36,588 nucleotides of DNA from a virus, in IMG/VR virus record IMGVR_UViG_3300030329_002073, positions 1 to 36,588 of that record; one strand, 5' to 3'. Positions 26,601 through 32,729 of the stretch are shown here, piece after piece (position 1 is the stretch's first letter; each line of letters starts with the position of its first letter). The notes beneath the pieces are model-generated. The model did not search any database, had not been told where the DNA came from, and saw nothing but the letters and a program-made list of their open reading frames with translations. Both the position numbers and the translations under genes were made by a program.

Positions 26601-28807
26601 CTGCTGATGATTTTGCTGGTCTGCTACAAATGTTCCAAGGTAAAGGTAAACAAGGTATGGAGCACGCGGCTTGGTTTAAGAAAAATTTATTAGATCCATT
26701 TGCTAGAGGTGATAGAAGTTTAAATGGAGCTAGACAAAGAACAGCTGAAGAGTTTAAAGCTCTGAGAAAAAAGTTTCCTAAAGTATCTAAGAAACTAAGA
26801 AAAGTAATACCAACTGGAGATTACACTTTTGGTGACGCTATTAGAGTTTATCTTTGGAATAAAAATGATATTGAAGTTCCTGGTCTTACTAAAACAGATC
26901 AAAACAATATGTTAAAGTTAGTTAAAGCTGATCCTGAACTACAAGCTTTTGCAGATGTACTAGGTGTTATATCTAGAAAAGAAGATGGTTATATAGCTCC
27001 TGATGAGTATTGGATGACTAAAGATATTGTGGCTGATATAACTGAAGATGGTATTATAGGTGATGGTAGAAAAGATCACCTTGCTGAGTGGGTAGAAAAT
27101 AAAGATCTTATATTTACTCCAGAAAACTTAAATAAAATAGAGTTTTTATACGGTAGTAATTTTAGAGAAGCTTTAGAAGATATATTATACCGTATGGAAA
27201 ACGGTACTAGTAGACCAGCTGGTTCTAATAGAATAGTAAATAATTTCCTTAACTGGATGAACGGTGGTATTAGTGTTGTTATGAACTGGAATACTAGATC
27301 TGCTGTGTTACAAACGTTATCAACTGTTAACTTTATAAACTGGGGTGATAACAATATATTAGCTGCTGCTAAAGCGTTTGCTAATCAAAAACAATACTGG
27401 AAAGATTTTGCTTTCTTATTTAATTCAGACATGCTAAAACAAAGAAGAGCTGGTTTAAAAACTTCTATTGAGTCTCGTGAGTTAATGTCTGAAGTTGAAG
27501 GAGCAGTTAATCCTGTAAGAGCAGCTATCAGATATTTATTAAGAATAGGTTTTACACCTACAAAGTTTGCTGATAGTTTTGCTATTGCTTCTGGTGGTGC
27601 TACTTTTTATAGAAACAGAATAAATACATATAAAAAACAAGGTTATAGTCAAGCAGAAGCTGAGGCTAAAGCATTTTTAGATTTTCAAGAAACAGCAGAA
27701 GAAGGACAACAGTCTTCTAGACCAGATAGATTATCGCAACAACAAACATCAGTATTAGGTAGATTAATATTAGCTTTTCAAAATACACCCATGCAGTATG
27801 TACGTATGAGTAAAAAAGAAATATTAGATTTAGTTAACGGTAGGTTCACTGGTTTTACAGGGCCAAATTCATTTGCTTCTAAAACTGGTAAGATAATGTA
27901 TTATACAGCTGTGCAAAACTTAATATTCTATAGTATGCAAACAGCTTTATTTGCTGCTATGTTTAATGATGAAGAAGATGATGAAGAGTTTTTTAATAAG
28001 AAAACAGAGAGAATTTTTGATAACATGGCTGATGGTGTTTTAAGAGGTATGGGTGTAGGTGGTGCTGTTATATCAACTATTAAAAATATAATATTAAAAT
28101 ATATAGCTAACAAAGATACTAAGATGTATGATGAGAGTGCTGTATTAATGGAAGGTTTAAAATTATCTCCACCACTTAGTATTAAAGCTAGACAGTTGCT
28201 TAGCGCTGATAAAACAATGAGATATAACAGAGATGTTATAAAGCAAATGGAAACATTTGACATTGATAACCCTATGTGGAACGCAGCATTTAATGTTGTT
28301 GAAATGACAACTAACGCTCCATTGTCTAGGATGCAAAGCAAATATACAAATGTTAGAAACGCTCTAGATAATAGGTATGAGACTTGGCAAAGAGTAGCTT
28401 TTATGCTAGGTTATAACACTTGGAGTCTTGGTGTTAAAAACGAAGAGATAGAGGCGATTAAAAAAGAAATAAAAGCTATTAAAACTTACGAGCGTAAGAA
28501 AAAAGCTCAAGAGGAAAAGCAAGCTAAGCAAGCTGAAAAACAAGCTATAATAAACAAAGAAGTTGAAAAAGAAAAGAAGTTACAAGAAGAAGGTAAATTA
28601 AAAGATCCTAAGTGTAGGTATATAAGCACTAAAGGAAATAGATGTAAAAAATCTGTAGCTAACGCTGGAGACTTATGTACTGTACACGAAGAAGTGCCAC
28701 AAAGAACTGATGGTAAGAAAGCGCGTTGCAAACAAGTTAAAGCTGACGGTAAAAGATGTGGGATGCAAACAAGTAATAAATCAGGTTATTGCTATTATCA
28801 CGATTAA
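20648..28807 (+). CDS. 2719-aa polyvalent internal virion protein (zincin, HAD, GNAT-like, zinc knuckles)
   Basis: Giant multidomain protein, probably packaged and ejected with DNA. Visible parts in order: residues about 95-370, helical with Gly/Ala membrane-active stretches; HELLH at 581-585 with candidate third ligand E642 or E643, a zinc metallopeptidase motif; helical regions to about 1570; a HAD phosphatase (D1596-F-D1598-D-T1600, T1675, D1731/D1732); a GNAT-like region at about 1768-1900 (IGFSSLTKDKSRARVYTILM); a long helical region at about 1942-2600; and two C-terminal knuckles, C2656/C2666/C2677/H2680 and C2694/C2704/C2715/H2718. K[VI]KFS[KA]S sequences at 1126, 1573, 1757 and 1936 mark domain borders. 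The zincin, HAD and knuckle motifs are clear by eye; the GNAT assignment is tentative. Third in the ejection block, comparable in position to T7 gp16, but with enzyme domains like those of described phage polyvalent proteins. Confidence 0.75.
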   Translation: MDKLYRALYSKYAPDLSQEELDEKLEYASTLSINDFVGNFYEKYTGQGPNQDQVDYINSLIEEENKQAQQDEIERIKNEKQLHAKAEAASRENLKNFYSNISGVPKFALPYLTGVTGGLASIASGLFKNLEAQVENITGMSAEEQRKDDRNIISKKLDAYHDFTNAFDIKYYDDEGNSLQFDELIEKKEYGKAARLASEQAAESAPSMVISAYNPVFGGALLGASVAGTTYYDDLENRPKATVDQVIKNSLIAGGSEFLTEWIGGKAFRGIGKIGQTLRGTGNASKVAKEYTKGFVRKFVERTLGSGIAESSTEAVNSAIQDLGEDWVYDENLDKKKFVSNIINSIGPALMLGGFGGGLSTLNTQSRKDLYKFTADGNWKREYVNIGTQIYEKSNDYKKANDKQKVSIKEELDALQKKRQKHEQNLFDAMENLSDKELTDRAKRIDKINENADIVGNDKFSQTTQKQREQETLDLIQKNYDILGLEYTAEDIEVDKLISESLKVSERLDPTLKKLKGINRDDLETQVINTDKDLQALPEDIRSKVEQGDGYFLAKDKDGKAKIYINAKLAKLTGASNVVAHELLHYMISRKFKTDNKSMQPFMDNLKGYLQENHNEVYTRLQTRIDNFYTDKDGTIKEGALEEYLNVFSDLVATQKIDLKENQSRGFRDEAKDVLLGFGIGDVQLDTAQDFIKFIRAYNKNINRKGLLGKLMGTKILDVDLKSKTLQKEETEAAEAVGKESRSQLVDTINNLQQGATTKDEFQKPKIFNKVFEAIQPGGAINNYIRSLQMSPEKTQETIDAVTDRLINFNPAAKRKDGTVIGPKGLGEFIMANVGFGKLVAAKKLAIKGEKTKRETSIDTKEATQLEDKPVLTTETKGVKTKLTQTKARKLTSLADLDIESSPLIKEATRIELKKLIESNPKNLVEKIQEVLIPDLVEIIRKEMGVIGQKAGKLNIPDTYLAYLSDTYQKTISSMEIQKIRSNYKNLFKKEKMGFADYKTKKSDKPSLKKDSNYRKEIFRNVTTKAEFTKYHTEGKKNKLIANQRNLAIMRAEAEVVRAADNYIINNSQNLNEVFAAELRNYIDSKTIEKQKLEDKSFDSVKYSKTLAGEFIATQALANIADGKAKVKFSASQQFIGAIDRSLSTEGKIIFWDNIPVFTQQAILKNDKESIEIALYQTYGAYPEIIKNVEPLANAINSTIEKLIIKLPKKANEIEQSNKLIQLLLEENIKSELTIQKFTKTPISVAAAFRDPDLVKNIIAADKKFAVGKWKKIKTQKQIVEDGLTQEQIVADSIRYLFQMKGHSFTSPSRSQAYKGNVRQWTKEIFGAIRDADLNKEGKPRLNYTLYKNGSINPNSITYDGKKIDVDLSFSENTSEAALRDVESVELTSIREKNEKEAQNFLNDYAKFYSDLFKQGKITNVELAMVQGALLSHMSSVAARAASVKYVAENIQQGTKLRYEHMQPRVGIVIKIFDAHINGNGVENVNKFFENYNIAIIPETMDDVIKDSKLESSLYEGQTMDMPPWIRYYNDKTLLNSKNRLVNLVNVKTNKVLKVSDAYVKAQEILSDAVDSKIKFSKSVGNARIVSEPKGITVLDFDDTLATTKSLVKFTRPDGTTGTLNAEEYASTYEDLLDQGFTFDFSDFNKVVKGKLAPLFNKAIKLQGKFGPKNMFVLTARPPAAQKPIFDFLKANGLNIPLENITGLGNSTAEAKALWIADKVADGYNDFYFADDALQNVQAVDNMLSQFDVKRKVQQAKVKFSKSSLSTKQDLNWKTDSIGYMTTNFNIDGNNYKITFYPTDLNDTNYELEFDLVTEKGLTQEMTGTGNQFKVLGTVYNGLLDLIKQNPNIETIGFSSLTKDKSRARVYTILMDKLGKKLGWKTDIYEYGSGTQLDFEVAKPKTRKARVKTTESIRNIPAVKNMLNQSDVKSPIQQAKIKFSKSAGKEFNDILEQTKGLPSDYIISQAKARQRGKRKGLFQFFVPPSADDFAGLLQMFQGKGKQGMEHAAWFKKNLLDPFARGDRSLNGARQRTAEEFKALRKKFPKVSKKLRKVIPTGDYTFGDAIRVYLWNKNDIEVPGLTKTDQNNMLKLVKADPELQAFADVLGVISRKEDGYIAPDEYWMTKDIVADITEDGIIGDGRKDHLAEWVENKDLIFTPENLNKIEFLYGSNFREALEDILYRMENGTSRPAGSNRIVNNFLNWMNGGISVVMNWNTRSAVLQTLSTVNFINWGDNNILAAAKAFANQKQYWKDFAFLFNSDMLKQRRAGLKTSIESRELMSEVEGAVNPVRAAIRYLLRIGFTPTKFADSFAIASGGATFYRNRINTYKKQGYSQAEAEAKAFLDFQETAEEGQQSSRPDRLSQQQTSVLGRLILAFQNTPMQYVRMSKKEILDLVNGRFTGFTGPNSFASKTGKIMYYTAVQNLIFYSMQTALFAAMFNDEEDDEEFFNKKTERIFDNMADGVLRGMGVGGAVISTIKNIILKYIANKDTKMYDESAVLMEGLKLSPPLSIKARQLLSADKTMRYNRDVIKQMETFDIDNPMWNAAFNVVEMTTNAPLSRMQSKYTNVRNALDNRYETWQRVAFMLGYNTWSLGVKNEEIEAIKKEIKAIKTYERKKKAQEEKQAKQAEKQAIINKEVEKEKKLQEEGKLKDPKCRYISTKGNRCKKSVANAGDLCTVHEEVPQRTDGKKARCKQVKADGKRCGMQTSNKSGYCYYHD
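24020..26473 (+). repeat. Four K[VI]KFS[KA]S linkers in the giant protein
   Basis: In-frame copies at residues 1125-1132 (AKVKFSAS), 1572-1579 (SKIKFSKS), 1756-1763 (AKVKFSKS) and 1935-1942 (AKIKFSKS). The last two sit at the end of a longer repeated linker: N1736-S1763 and N1915-S1942, 28 residues each and exactly 179 residues apart, sharing AV.NML.Q.DVK...QQAK.KFSKS. They flank the HAD and GNAT-like regions, so they are domain boundaries and possible cleavage sites. Confidence 0.8.
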
Positions 28808-28816
28808 AAAATTAAT

Positions 28817-29920
28817 ATGAAAAAACTAATACTACTATTATTAATAGTTATTACGTCTTGTACAGCGCCAAAAAAATGCTGTGCTCAAGATGAGTGGAAT
28901 TTTGAAAAGTGGTTCAAAAAGACCACTAAGTTTTCAACTTTATACGCTGCTGTAAATGGCGGTACATCATTATCTAATGTTGATGTATTTTCTGTAGACA
29001 ATGGTTTATCTACAGAAACTATAGAAACACCTTATGATTATAATTTAACACTAGGTGTACGTAAAATCGCTAGGTTTGGTTATGAAAATAGAGCTAATAC
29101 ATTTTATGATGGTACAGAAGCTAATTATAGTGATGCTGCTACAGTTGGTAAGGTAAAAGGTTTAGAATATTTATTCGAAGTAGATATTAAAAGACAAGAA
29201 GGTGTAGATTATTTAGACCAACATCATTTTATTAGATATAGCTCTGATGATGATTGTGATGGGCCTTTTTGTGTAAATCATTTTTCTTTGAAGGTAGAAT
29301 ACTTACAAGATGGTTTTGCTGATGTTGAATATTTTGAAGCATCGGAAAGATATAGATTTAAGTACAATAGAGAGTTAGCGTTTGGTATAGGGTTAACACA
29401 ACGACTTGCTGATCCTTATGGTTATGATCCTTTAGCTAAGTGGATGTTAGATAATGGTAATATACATTATACATACTTAGCTTTACAAGAAGGTTATAAT
29501 GTCGATGTTTACAATTCTGTTTATACAAATCCAGCTGGAGAAGTTGTTGCAACTAGTCCAGAAGTTTGGGAGGCTGTAGTTATACCACAAGTAATATCTG
29601 ATTATGTTGAAAAAGAAAAGGATGCTTTAGATAGAATAATGCAACAATCGTTAGTAATAGGTTTTGATTATTACAAGTACACAAAAGCAAGATGGCTACA
29701 TGTTTGGGCTAGTGTAATGCCTTTACATTATAATGATGGTAGTGAGTTTTCGTATCACAACTTTATAGAGGGTAGCCAATGGAACGATTATGCTGGTGGT
29801 ATTATATTTGGACAAAAAATGAGTAAGCATTTAGGCGTGTTTGTAGAGGGCAAATACAATAAGTATTGGAATAGAGAGTGGTACGACTTTAAGTGTGGCG
29901 TAAACTATGTAATCTTTTAA
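28817..29920 (+). CDS. Exported outer-membrane beta-barrel-like protein
   Basis: 367 aa. The N-terminus is a signal sequence (KKLILLLLIVITSCTAPKKC) with a possible lipobox (ITSC) and a later CCAQ site that could instead be cut by signal peptidase I. The rest alternates polar and aromatic residues in beta-strand fashion, has no long hydrophobic helix, and ends GVNYVIF, an aromatic C-terminus like that of BAM-inserted barrels. It therefore probably reaches the outer membrane during infection and is not an obvious virion part. Possible roles are changing surface properties, excluding other phages or helping lysis; none is proven by sequence. It starts 9 bp after the giant-protein gene and heads a three-gene envelope module. 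Confidence 0.65.
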   Translation: MKKLILLLLIVITSCTAPKKCCAQDEWNFEKWFKKTTKFSTLYAAVNGGTSLSNVDVFSVDNGLSTETIETPYDYNLTLGVRKIARFGYENRANTFYDGTEANYSDAATVGKVKGLEYLFEVDIKRQEGVDYLDQHHFIRYSSDDDCDGPFCVNHFSLKVEYLQDGFADVEYFEASERYRFKYNRELAFGIGLTQRLADPYGYDPLAKWMLDNGNIHYTYLALQEGYNVDVYNSVYTNPAGEVVATSPEVWEAVVIPQVISDYVEKEKDALDRIMQQSLVIGFDYYKYTKARWLHVWASVMPLHYNDGSEFSYHNFIEGSQWNDYAGGIIFGQKMSKHLGVFVEGKYNKYWNREWYDFKCGVNYVIF

Positions 29921-29937
29921 GTATAACAATATATAAA

Positions 29938-30216
29938 ATGGCAAAAGAATTAAATGAAGATACTGGTTTTAATGTTAGTATAAAATCTTTAATAGCTATA
30001 GGCTTTGCTATGGCTACTGTAATAGGTATGTGGTTTGCATTACAAGCGGATATTGCTGAAGCAAAAGAATTACCGACTCCACCTGATCCTGAAGTTACAC
30101 GTATGGAGTTTGATATGAAAGATCAAATGATACGCCAAACTATTATGACAACTCAAGAAGATGTTAAAGAAATAAAGAAAACTCTAGAAAAAATAGAGGA
30201 TAAAATTTACGAATAA
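29938..30216 (+). CDS. Small one-pass membrane protein with coiled coil (holin/spanin-like candidate)
   Basis: 92 aa from the ATG at 29938. A longer frame from 29893 would need a GTG start inside the previous gene and adds no plausible N-terminus. A short polar start is followed by a transmembrane helix (about residues 14-36, LIAIGFAMATVIGMWFALQ), then a Pro-rich turn and a charged coiled coil (about 50-92) ending in DKIYE. This is the topology of a class-III-like holin or an inner-membrane spanin/anchor protein. No peptidoglycan hydrolase gene is adjacent in this window, so lysis is only a suggestion. It sits 17 bp after the barrel-like gene and 4 bp before the next exported protein. Confidence 0.6.
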   Translation: MAKELNEDTGFNVSIKSLIAIGFAMATVIGMWFALQADIAEAKELPTPPDPEVTRMEFDMKDQMIRQTIMTTQEDVKEIKKTLEKIEDKIYE

Positions 30217-30220
30217 CCAA

Positions 30221-30553
30221 ATGAAAAATTACGTATTAATTATTTTGCTTGTGTTATTTGCTAATAGCATTTTTGCACAAATTCAAGTGTCTCAGTTTAA
30301 TGCTGCGTGGAATAAAGCTAATGAAGTTTCTTGGGTAGGAGAACTTTCAGATTGTGAAACTATTTCATACATCGACATAGGAACACAAGCTAATATGGCT
30401 AAAGAACACAAAATAGCTGTTGTACCTACAGTTATAATATTTAAAGATGGAGATGAAGTTGCTAGGTTTCAAGCTGATTTAAGTTTTAAAATGGTAGCAA
30501 CTAGAGAAGAGGTACAAGAAAAAATTGACGAAATAATAATGAGTGATTTTTAA
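30221..30553 (+). CDS. Exported thioredoxin-fold protein lacking the CxxC cysteines
   Basis: 110 aa. Signal peptide MKNYVLIILLVLFANSIFAQ, probable cleavage after A19 or Q20. The mature part has thioredoxin order: FNAAW-N31-K-A-N34 aligns with the active-site stretch FWAEWCGPC, so both redox cysteines are replaced by Asn. It keeps the WxxxN spacing, and VVPTVIIFKDG gives the cis-Pro (P69) and following strand. ADLSFKMV and a C-terminal helix complete the fold. One cysteine remains (C45). It cannot act as a normal disulfide exchanger; a binding or chaperone role in the periplasm is more likely. Third gene of the envelope module. Confidence 0.7.
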   Translation: MKNYVLIILLVLFANSIFAQIQVSQFNAAWNKANEVSWVGELSDCETISYIDIGTQANMAKEHKIAVVPTVIIFKDGDEVARFQADLSFKMVATREEVQEKIDEIIMSDF

Positions 30554-30571
30554 CTAAAAAAAATTTATAAT

Positions 30572-30649
30572 ATGAAAGAAAAATTATGTTTACTAATAAA
30601 GAAATTAACCTTTGGCAAAGTTTGCTTAGGTATGTGTAACAAAAAGTAA
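30572..30649 (+). CDS. 25-aa cysteine-containing peptide
   Basis: Reads MKEKLCLLIKKLTFGKVCLG, then MCNKK. It starts after an A-rich leader (AAATTTATAATATG) and stops 1 bp before the next ATG, filling a gap between two genes as a real gene would. Three cysteines and a hydrophobic/basic amphipathic pattern suggest a membrane- or metal-associated peptide. I recall similar short 'FGxxCLG-C' peptides in other marine phages, but with no known function. Confidence 0.5.
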   Translation: MKEKLCLLIKKLTFGKVCLGMCNKK

Positions 30650-30650
30650 T

Positions 30651-31025
30651 ATGCCTGGTAGCGAAAGACAAAACAGTATGTTTAAAAAAACTAGAGGATA
30701 CTTTCAAGAAGGTAATCCTTTTCCTGTAACTAGTTGTGGTAGACGTAGAAATGATGGTTCACCATTAAATAAATTACGTAAAACAACAAAAGGTAAAGGT
30801 AGACATTTTTTATCTGTTAAAGAAGGTGCTGGTATGACCGAGGCTGGTAGAAGAGCTTATAATAAAGAAACAGGTGGTAATCTAAAAGCACCACAACCAG
30901 GTGGTGGTAAACGTAAAAAATCATACTGTGCTAGATCTTTAGGTCAAATGAAAATGCATAACATTAACTGTAAGAAAACTCCTAAAAAAAGAATCTGCGC
31001 TGCTAGACGTAGATGGAAATGTTAA
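30651..31025 (+). CDS. Basic Cys-containing small protein (DUF6321-like)
   Basis: 124 aa, strongly basic. After a Gly/Arg-rich start it has KEGAGMTEAGRRAYNKETGG, NLKAPQPGGGKRKKSYCARS, then a basic end with INCKK, RICAARRRWKC. From memory this matches a family of small phage proteins (often labelled DUF6321 in marine phages) with the same TEAGR..YN..TG.NLKAP and C-terminal RKWKC signatures. Four to five cysteines could bind zinc. Likely nucleic-acid binding; may be packaged with DNA. First gene of a seven-gene run of small basic-type proteins on the same strand, with almost no spacing. Confidence 0.65.
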   Translation: MPGSERQNSMFKKTRGYFQEGNPFPVTSCGRRRNDGSPLNKLRKTTKGKGRHFLSVKEGAGMTEAGRRAYNKETGGNLKAPQPGGGKRKKSYCARSLGQMKMHNINCKKTPKKRICAARRRWKC

Positions 31026-31036
31026 AATAAATAATT

Positions 31037-31303
31037 ATGAGTAAAGCAAAATTAAAAACTATATCAGGTAAATTAAAAAAAGCTAGTAAGGCGCATGCTG
31101 GTCAAGCTAAACAAATAGATAGTGTAGTATCAGCTATGCCTTTGAAAAAAAGTTCAGCATTAAAAAAAATATCGGCTGCTTGTAAAGCCGCTGCTAAACG
31201 TAAATTTAAAGTATGGCCTAGTGCTTATGCTTCTGGTTGGGGTGTAAGATGTACTAGAGCTGGTGGTCCAAGTAGATTTGGTGGAGGTAAAAAGAAAAAA
31301 TAA
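31037..31303 (+). CDS. Basic small protein with WPSAYASG motif
   Basis: 88 aa, strongly Lys-rich. Residues 1-50 are helix-forming Lys/Ala/Ser sequence (KLKKASKAHAGQAKQIDS). The C-terminal half has AACKAAAKRKFKVWPSAYAS, then GWGVRCTRAGGPSRF and a GGGKKKK tail. I recall the KVWPSAYAS motif from small basic proteins of marine phages and large algal viruses; no function is known to me. Two cysteines. The stop overlaps the next start by 1 bp (TAATG). Confidence 0.6.
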   Translation: MSKAKLKTISGKLKKASKAHAGQAKQIDSVVSAMPLKKSSALKKISAACKAAAKRKFKVWPSAYASGWGVRCTRAGGPSRFGGGKKKK

Positions 31304-31569
31304 TGTACGATCAAAAAAATAATCCATTTAAAAAACGCATGGGTAAGTTTAAAGAGTCTGATGCACCAGATGCTAAAGGTAAGTTTAAATCATTATCACC
31401 AAGTGGTTTAGCAAGCTGGTTAATTAAATCTCGTCGAGGTAATTTATCTAGAATTATTAGTAGTTTAAATCAACAAGTTGTTTTTAATAGAGGTAAAAGA
31501 CCTACTTACGCGGCTAAAATGAAAACTACAATGAACATAGTTAGAAAACGTTTAGGTAAGAAAAAATAA
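31303..31569 (+). CDS. Basic small protein of unknown function
   Basis: 88 aa. NPFKKRMGKFKESDAPDAKG is followed by FKSLSPSGLASWLIKSRRGN, a helix (LSRIISSLNQQVVFNRGKRP) and a Lys-rich end. The central helix-turn-helix-like region plus basic tails suggests DNA or RNA binding. Translationally coupled at both ends: TAATG overlaps with the genes before and after. I recall similar proteins in flavobacterial phages, always uncharacterised. Confidence 0.6.
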   Translation: MYDQKNNPFKKRMGKFKESDAPDAKGKFKSLSPSGLASWLIKSRRGNLSRIISSLNQQVVFNRGKRPTYAAKMKTTMNIVRKRLGKKK

Positions 31570-31934
31570 TGTGTTGGAAAGGATATAAAAGAAAACCAGG
31601 TACAACTAGATTTAGTAAAGGTAGTTGCGTAAAAGTATCACCTATTGTTAAACGTAAAGATCCTGTAGTTGGAACAGGTAAAAAACCAAAAGGTAGTGGT
31701 AGACGTTTATACACTGACGAAAACCCAAAAGATACTGTAAGTATTAAATTCGCAACTCCTAGTGACGCTAGGGCGACCGTAGCTAAAGTTAAAAAAATAA
31801 ATAAGCCTTACGCCCGTAAAATACAAATATTAACCGTAGGAGAGCAAAGAGCTAAAGTAATGAAGAAGACACAGGTAGCAGCTATATTTAAAAGAGGTAA
31901 AGAAGCAATAAGAAAAGCAAGGAAAAATGTTTAA
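31569..31934 (+). CDS. Basic small protein with GSGRRLYTDENPKDTV motif
   Basis: 121 aa. The N-terminus is MCWKGYKRKPGTTRFSKGSC, a short Cys/Trp/Lys unit. Then VGTGKKPKGSGRRLYTDENP and KDTVSIKFATPSDARATVAK, and a helical C-terminus (EQRAKVMKKTQVAAIFKRGK). The KPKGSGRRLYTDENPKDTV signature is one I recall from proteins of marine phages and large algal viruses, without a defined role. The first codons overlap the previous stop by 1 bp, and the end overlaps the phosphatase start by 8 bp. Confidence 0.6.
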   Translation: MCWKGYKRKPGTTRFSKGSCVKVSPIVKRKDPVVGTGKKPKGSGRRLYTDENPKDTVSIKFATPSDARATVAKVKKINKPYARKIQILTVGEQRAKVMKKTQVAAIFKRGKEAIRKARKNV

Positions 31935-32469
31935 AAATTTTAATACATCAAGTTTTAAAAAGCAAAAGCCACCAAGTGATAGTAGCTTTGATACTGCTCA
32001 AGAAATTAAAGCTCTTAAAAAAATACCTTTAAAAAAAGAGTTTGTAAAAAAATTTGATAACATAGAAGCTGCGTTTAAAAAAACAGCTGAAGAACAAGAC
32101 ATAAAAGATTACGATAAAAAAATAGCAACTAAACTTATTAAAGAGTCTGCGCCTATAATATTAGAACTTAAAAAACATTTTAATAGACCAAGACCAAAAG
32201 TGCTAGCTAAAAAAATGAATATAAAACTAGATGATTACGAAATGGAATCTATGAAAACACCATCGTATCCATCTGGTCATTCTGTTCAAGGAGTGTTAAT
32301 AGCTAAAGTATTAAGTGATAAATACCCTAAAGCTAAATCAGCTTTTTCTAAAACAGGTGAAAACATATCTTATAGTCGTAGAGTTGCCCACGCTCACTAT
32401 AAGTCTGACAGTAAAATGGGCGAAAAACTAGGTAACTCAATGTACAACCATATTAAAAACAAAATTTAA
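31927..32469 (+). CDS. Soluble PAP2-superfamily phosphatase (acid phosphatase-like)
   Basis: 180 aa, with the full three-part signature of the PAP2/vanadium-haloperoxidase superfamily: K82-(6)-R89-P90, P115-S-G-H118, and S150-R151-(5)-H157-(3)-D161. H157 would be the nucleophile, D161 its partner, H118 the acid. There is no signal peptide and no transmembrane helix, so it is a cytoplasmic or virion enzyme, unlike lipid phosphatases of the membrane. The first 70 residues are Lys-rich helices, like the neighbouring basic proteins. The overlap with the preceding gene ties it to that operon. Substrate cannot be read; nucleotides or other small phosphate esters are more likely than lipids. Confidence 0.85.
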   Translation: MFKNFNTSSFKKQKPPSDSSFDTAQEIKALKKIPLKKEFVKKFDNIEAAFKKTAEEQDIKDYDKKIATKLIKESAPIILELKKHFNRPRPKVLAKKMNIKLDDYEMESMKTPSYPSGHSVQGVLIAKVLSDKYPKAKSAFSKTGENISYSRRVAHAHYKSDSKMGEKLGNSMYNHIKNKI

Positions 32470-32470
32470 A

Positions 32471-32728
32471 ATGAAAAAAGCACCAACAAAATTAATGAAA
32501 AAAGGCCCAATGAAAATTACTAAAAAGCAAGAAACTAAATTACCTGCTAACTTAGTAAAAGCTATTAAAGCTAAAGAAGGCTCAGCTATGAAAATGAAAA
32601 AAGCTGCTATGAAGCTTAAAAAAGAATCAGCTATGATGCTTAAAAAATCTGCAATGGAAATGAAAAAAGCTTCAGCTATGAAAATGAAAATGAAAGCTTC
32701 TGCTGCTAAAATGAAAAAGAAAAAGTAG
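32471..32728 (+). CDS. Lys/Met/Ala-repeat histone-H1-like protein
   Basis: 85 aa with about half of residues Lys or Met. From residue 38 on it is built from a degenerate short repeat (SAMKMKKAAMKLKKE / SAMMLKKSAMEMKKA / SAMKMKMKAS) of about 15 residues. Composition matches Lys-rich DNA-condensing tails. The repeat is expected to form an amphipathic helix when bound to DNA or RNA. It is too low in complexity for homology calls. It starts 1 bp after the phosphatase. Confidence 0.6.
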   Translation: MKKAPTKLMKKGPMKITKKQETKLPANLVKAIKAKEGSAMKMKKAAMKLKKESAMMLKKSAMEMKKASAMKMKMKASAAKMKKKK

Positions 32729-32729
32729 T

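Noticed and set aside
27928-28341. 137-aa open frame on the minus strand inside the giant gene
   Set aside because: It is a shadow of a long, clearly coding plus-strand frame; composition is what antisense of Lys/Ala/Ser-rich codons produces, and no start context or neighbours support it. The same applies to the other minus-strand frames.
29893-29937. N-terminal extension of the small membrane protein from a GTG at 29893
   Set aside because: It lies inside the barrel-like gene, and the added residues give no plausible start; the ATG at 29938 has an A-rich leader and good spacing.
30221-30553. Functional thioredoxin
   Set aside because: Both active-site cysteines are Asn, and only one cysteine remains in the mature protein.
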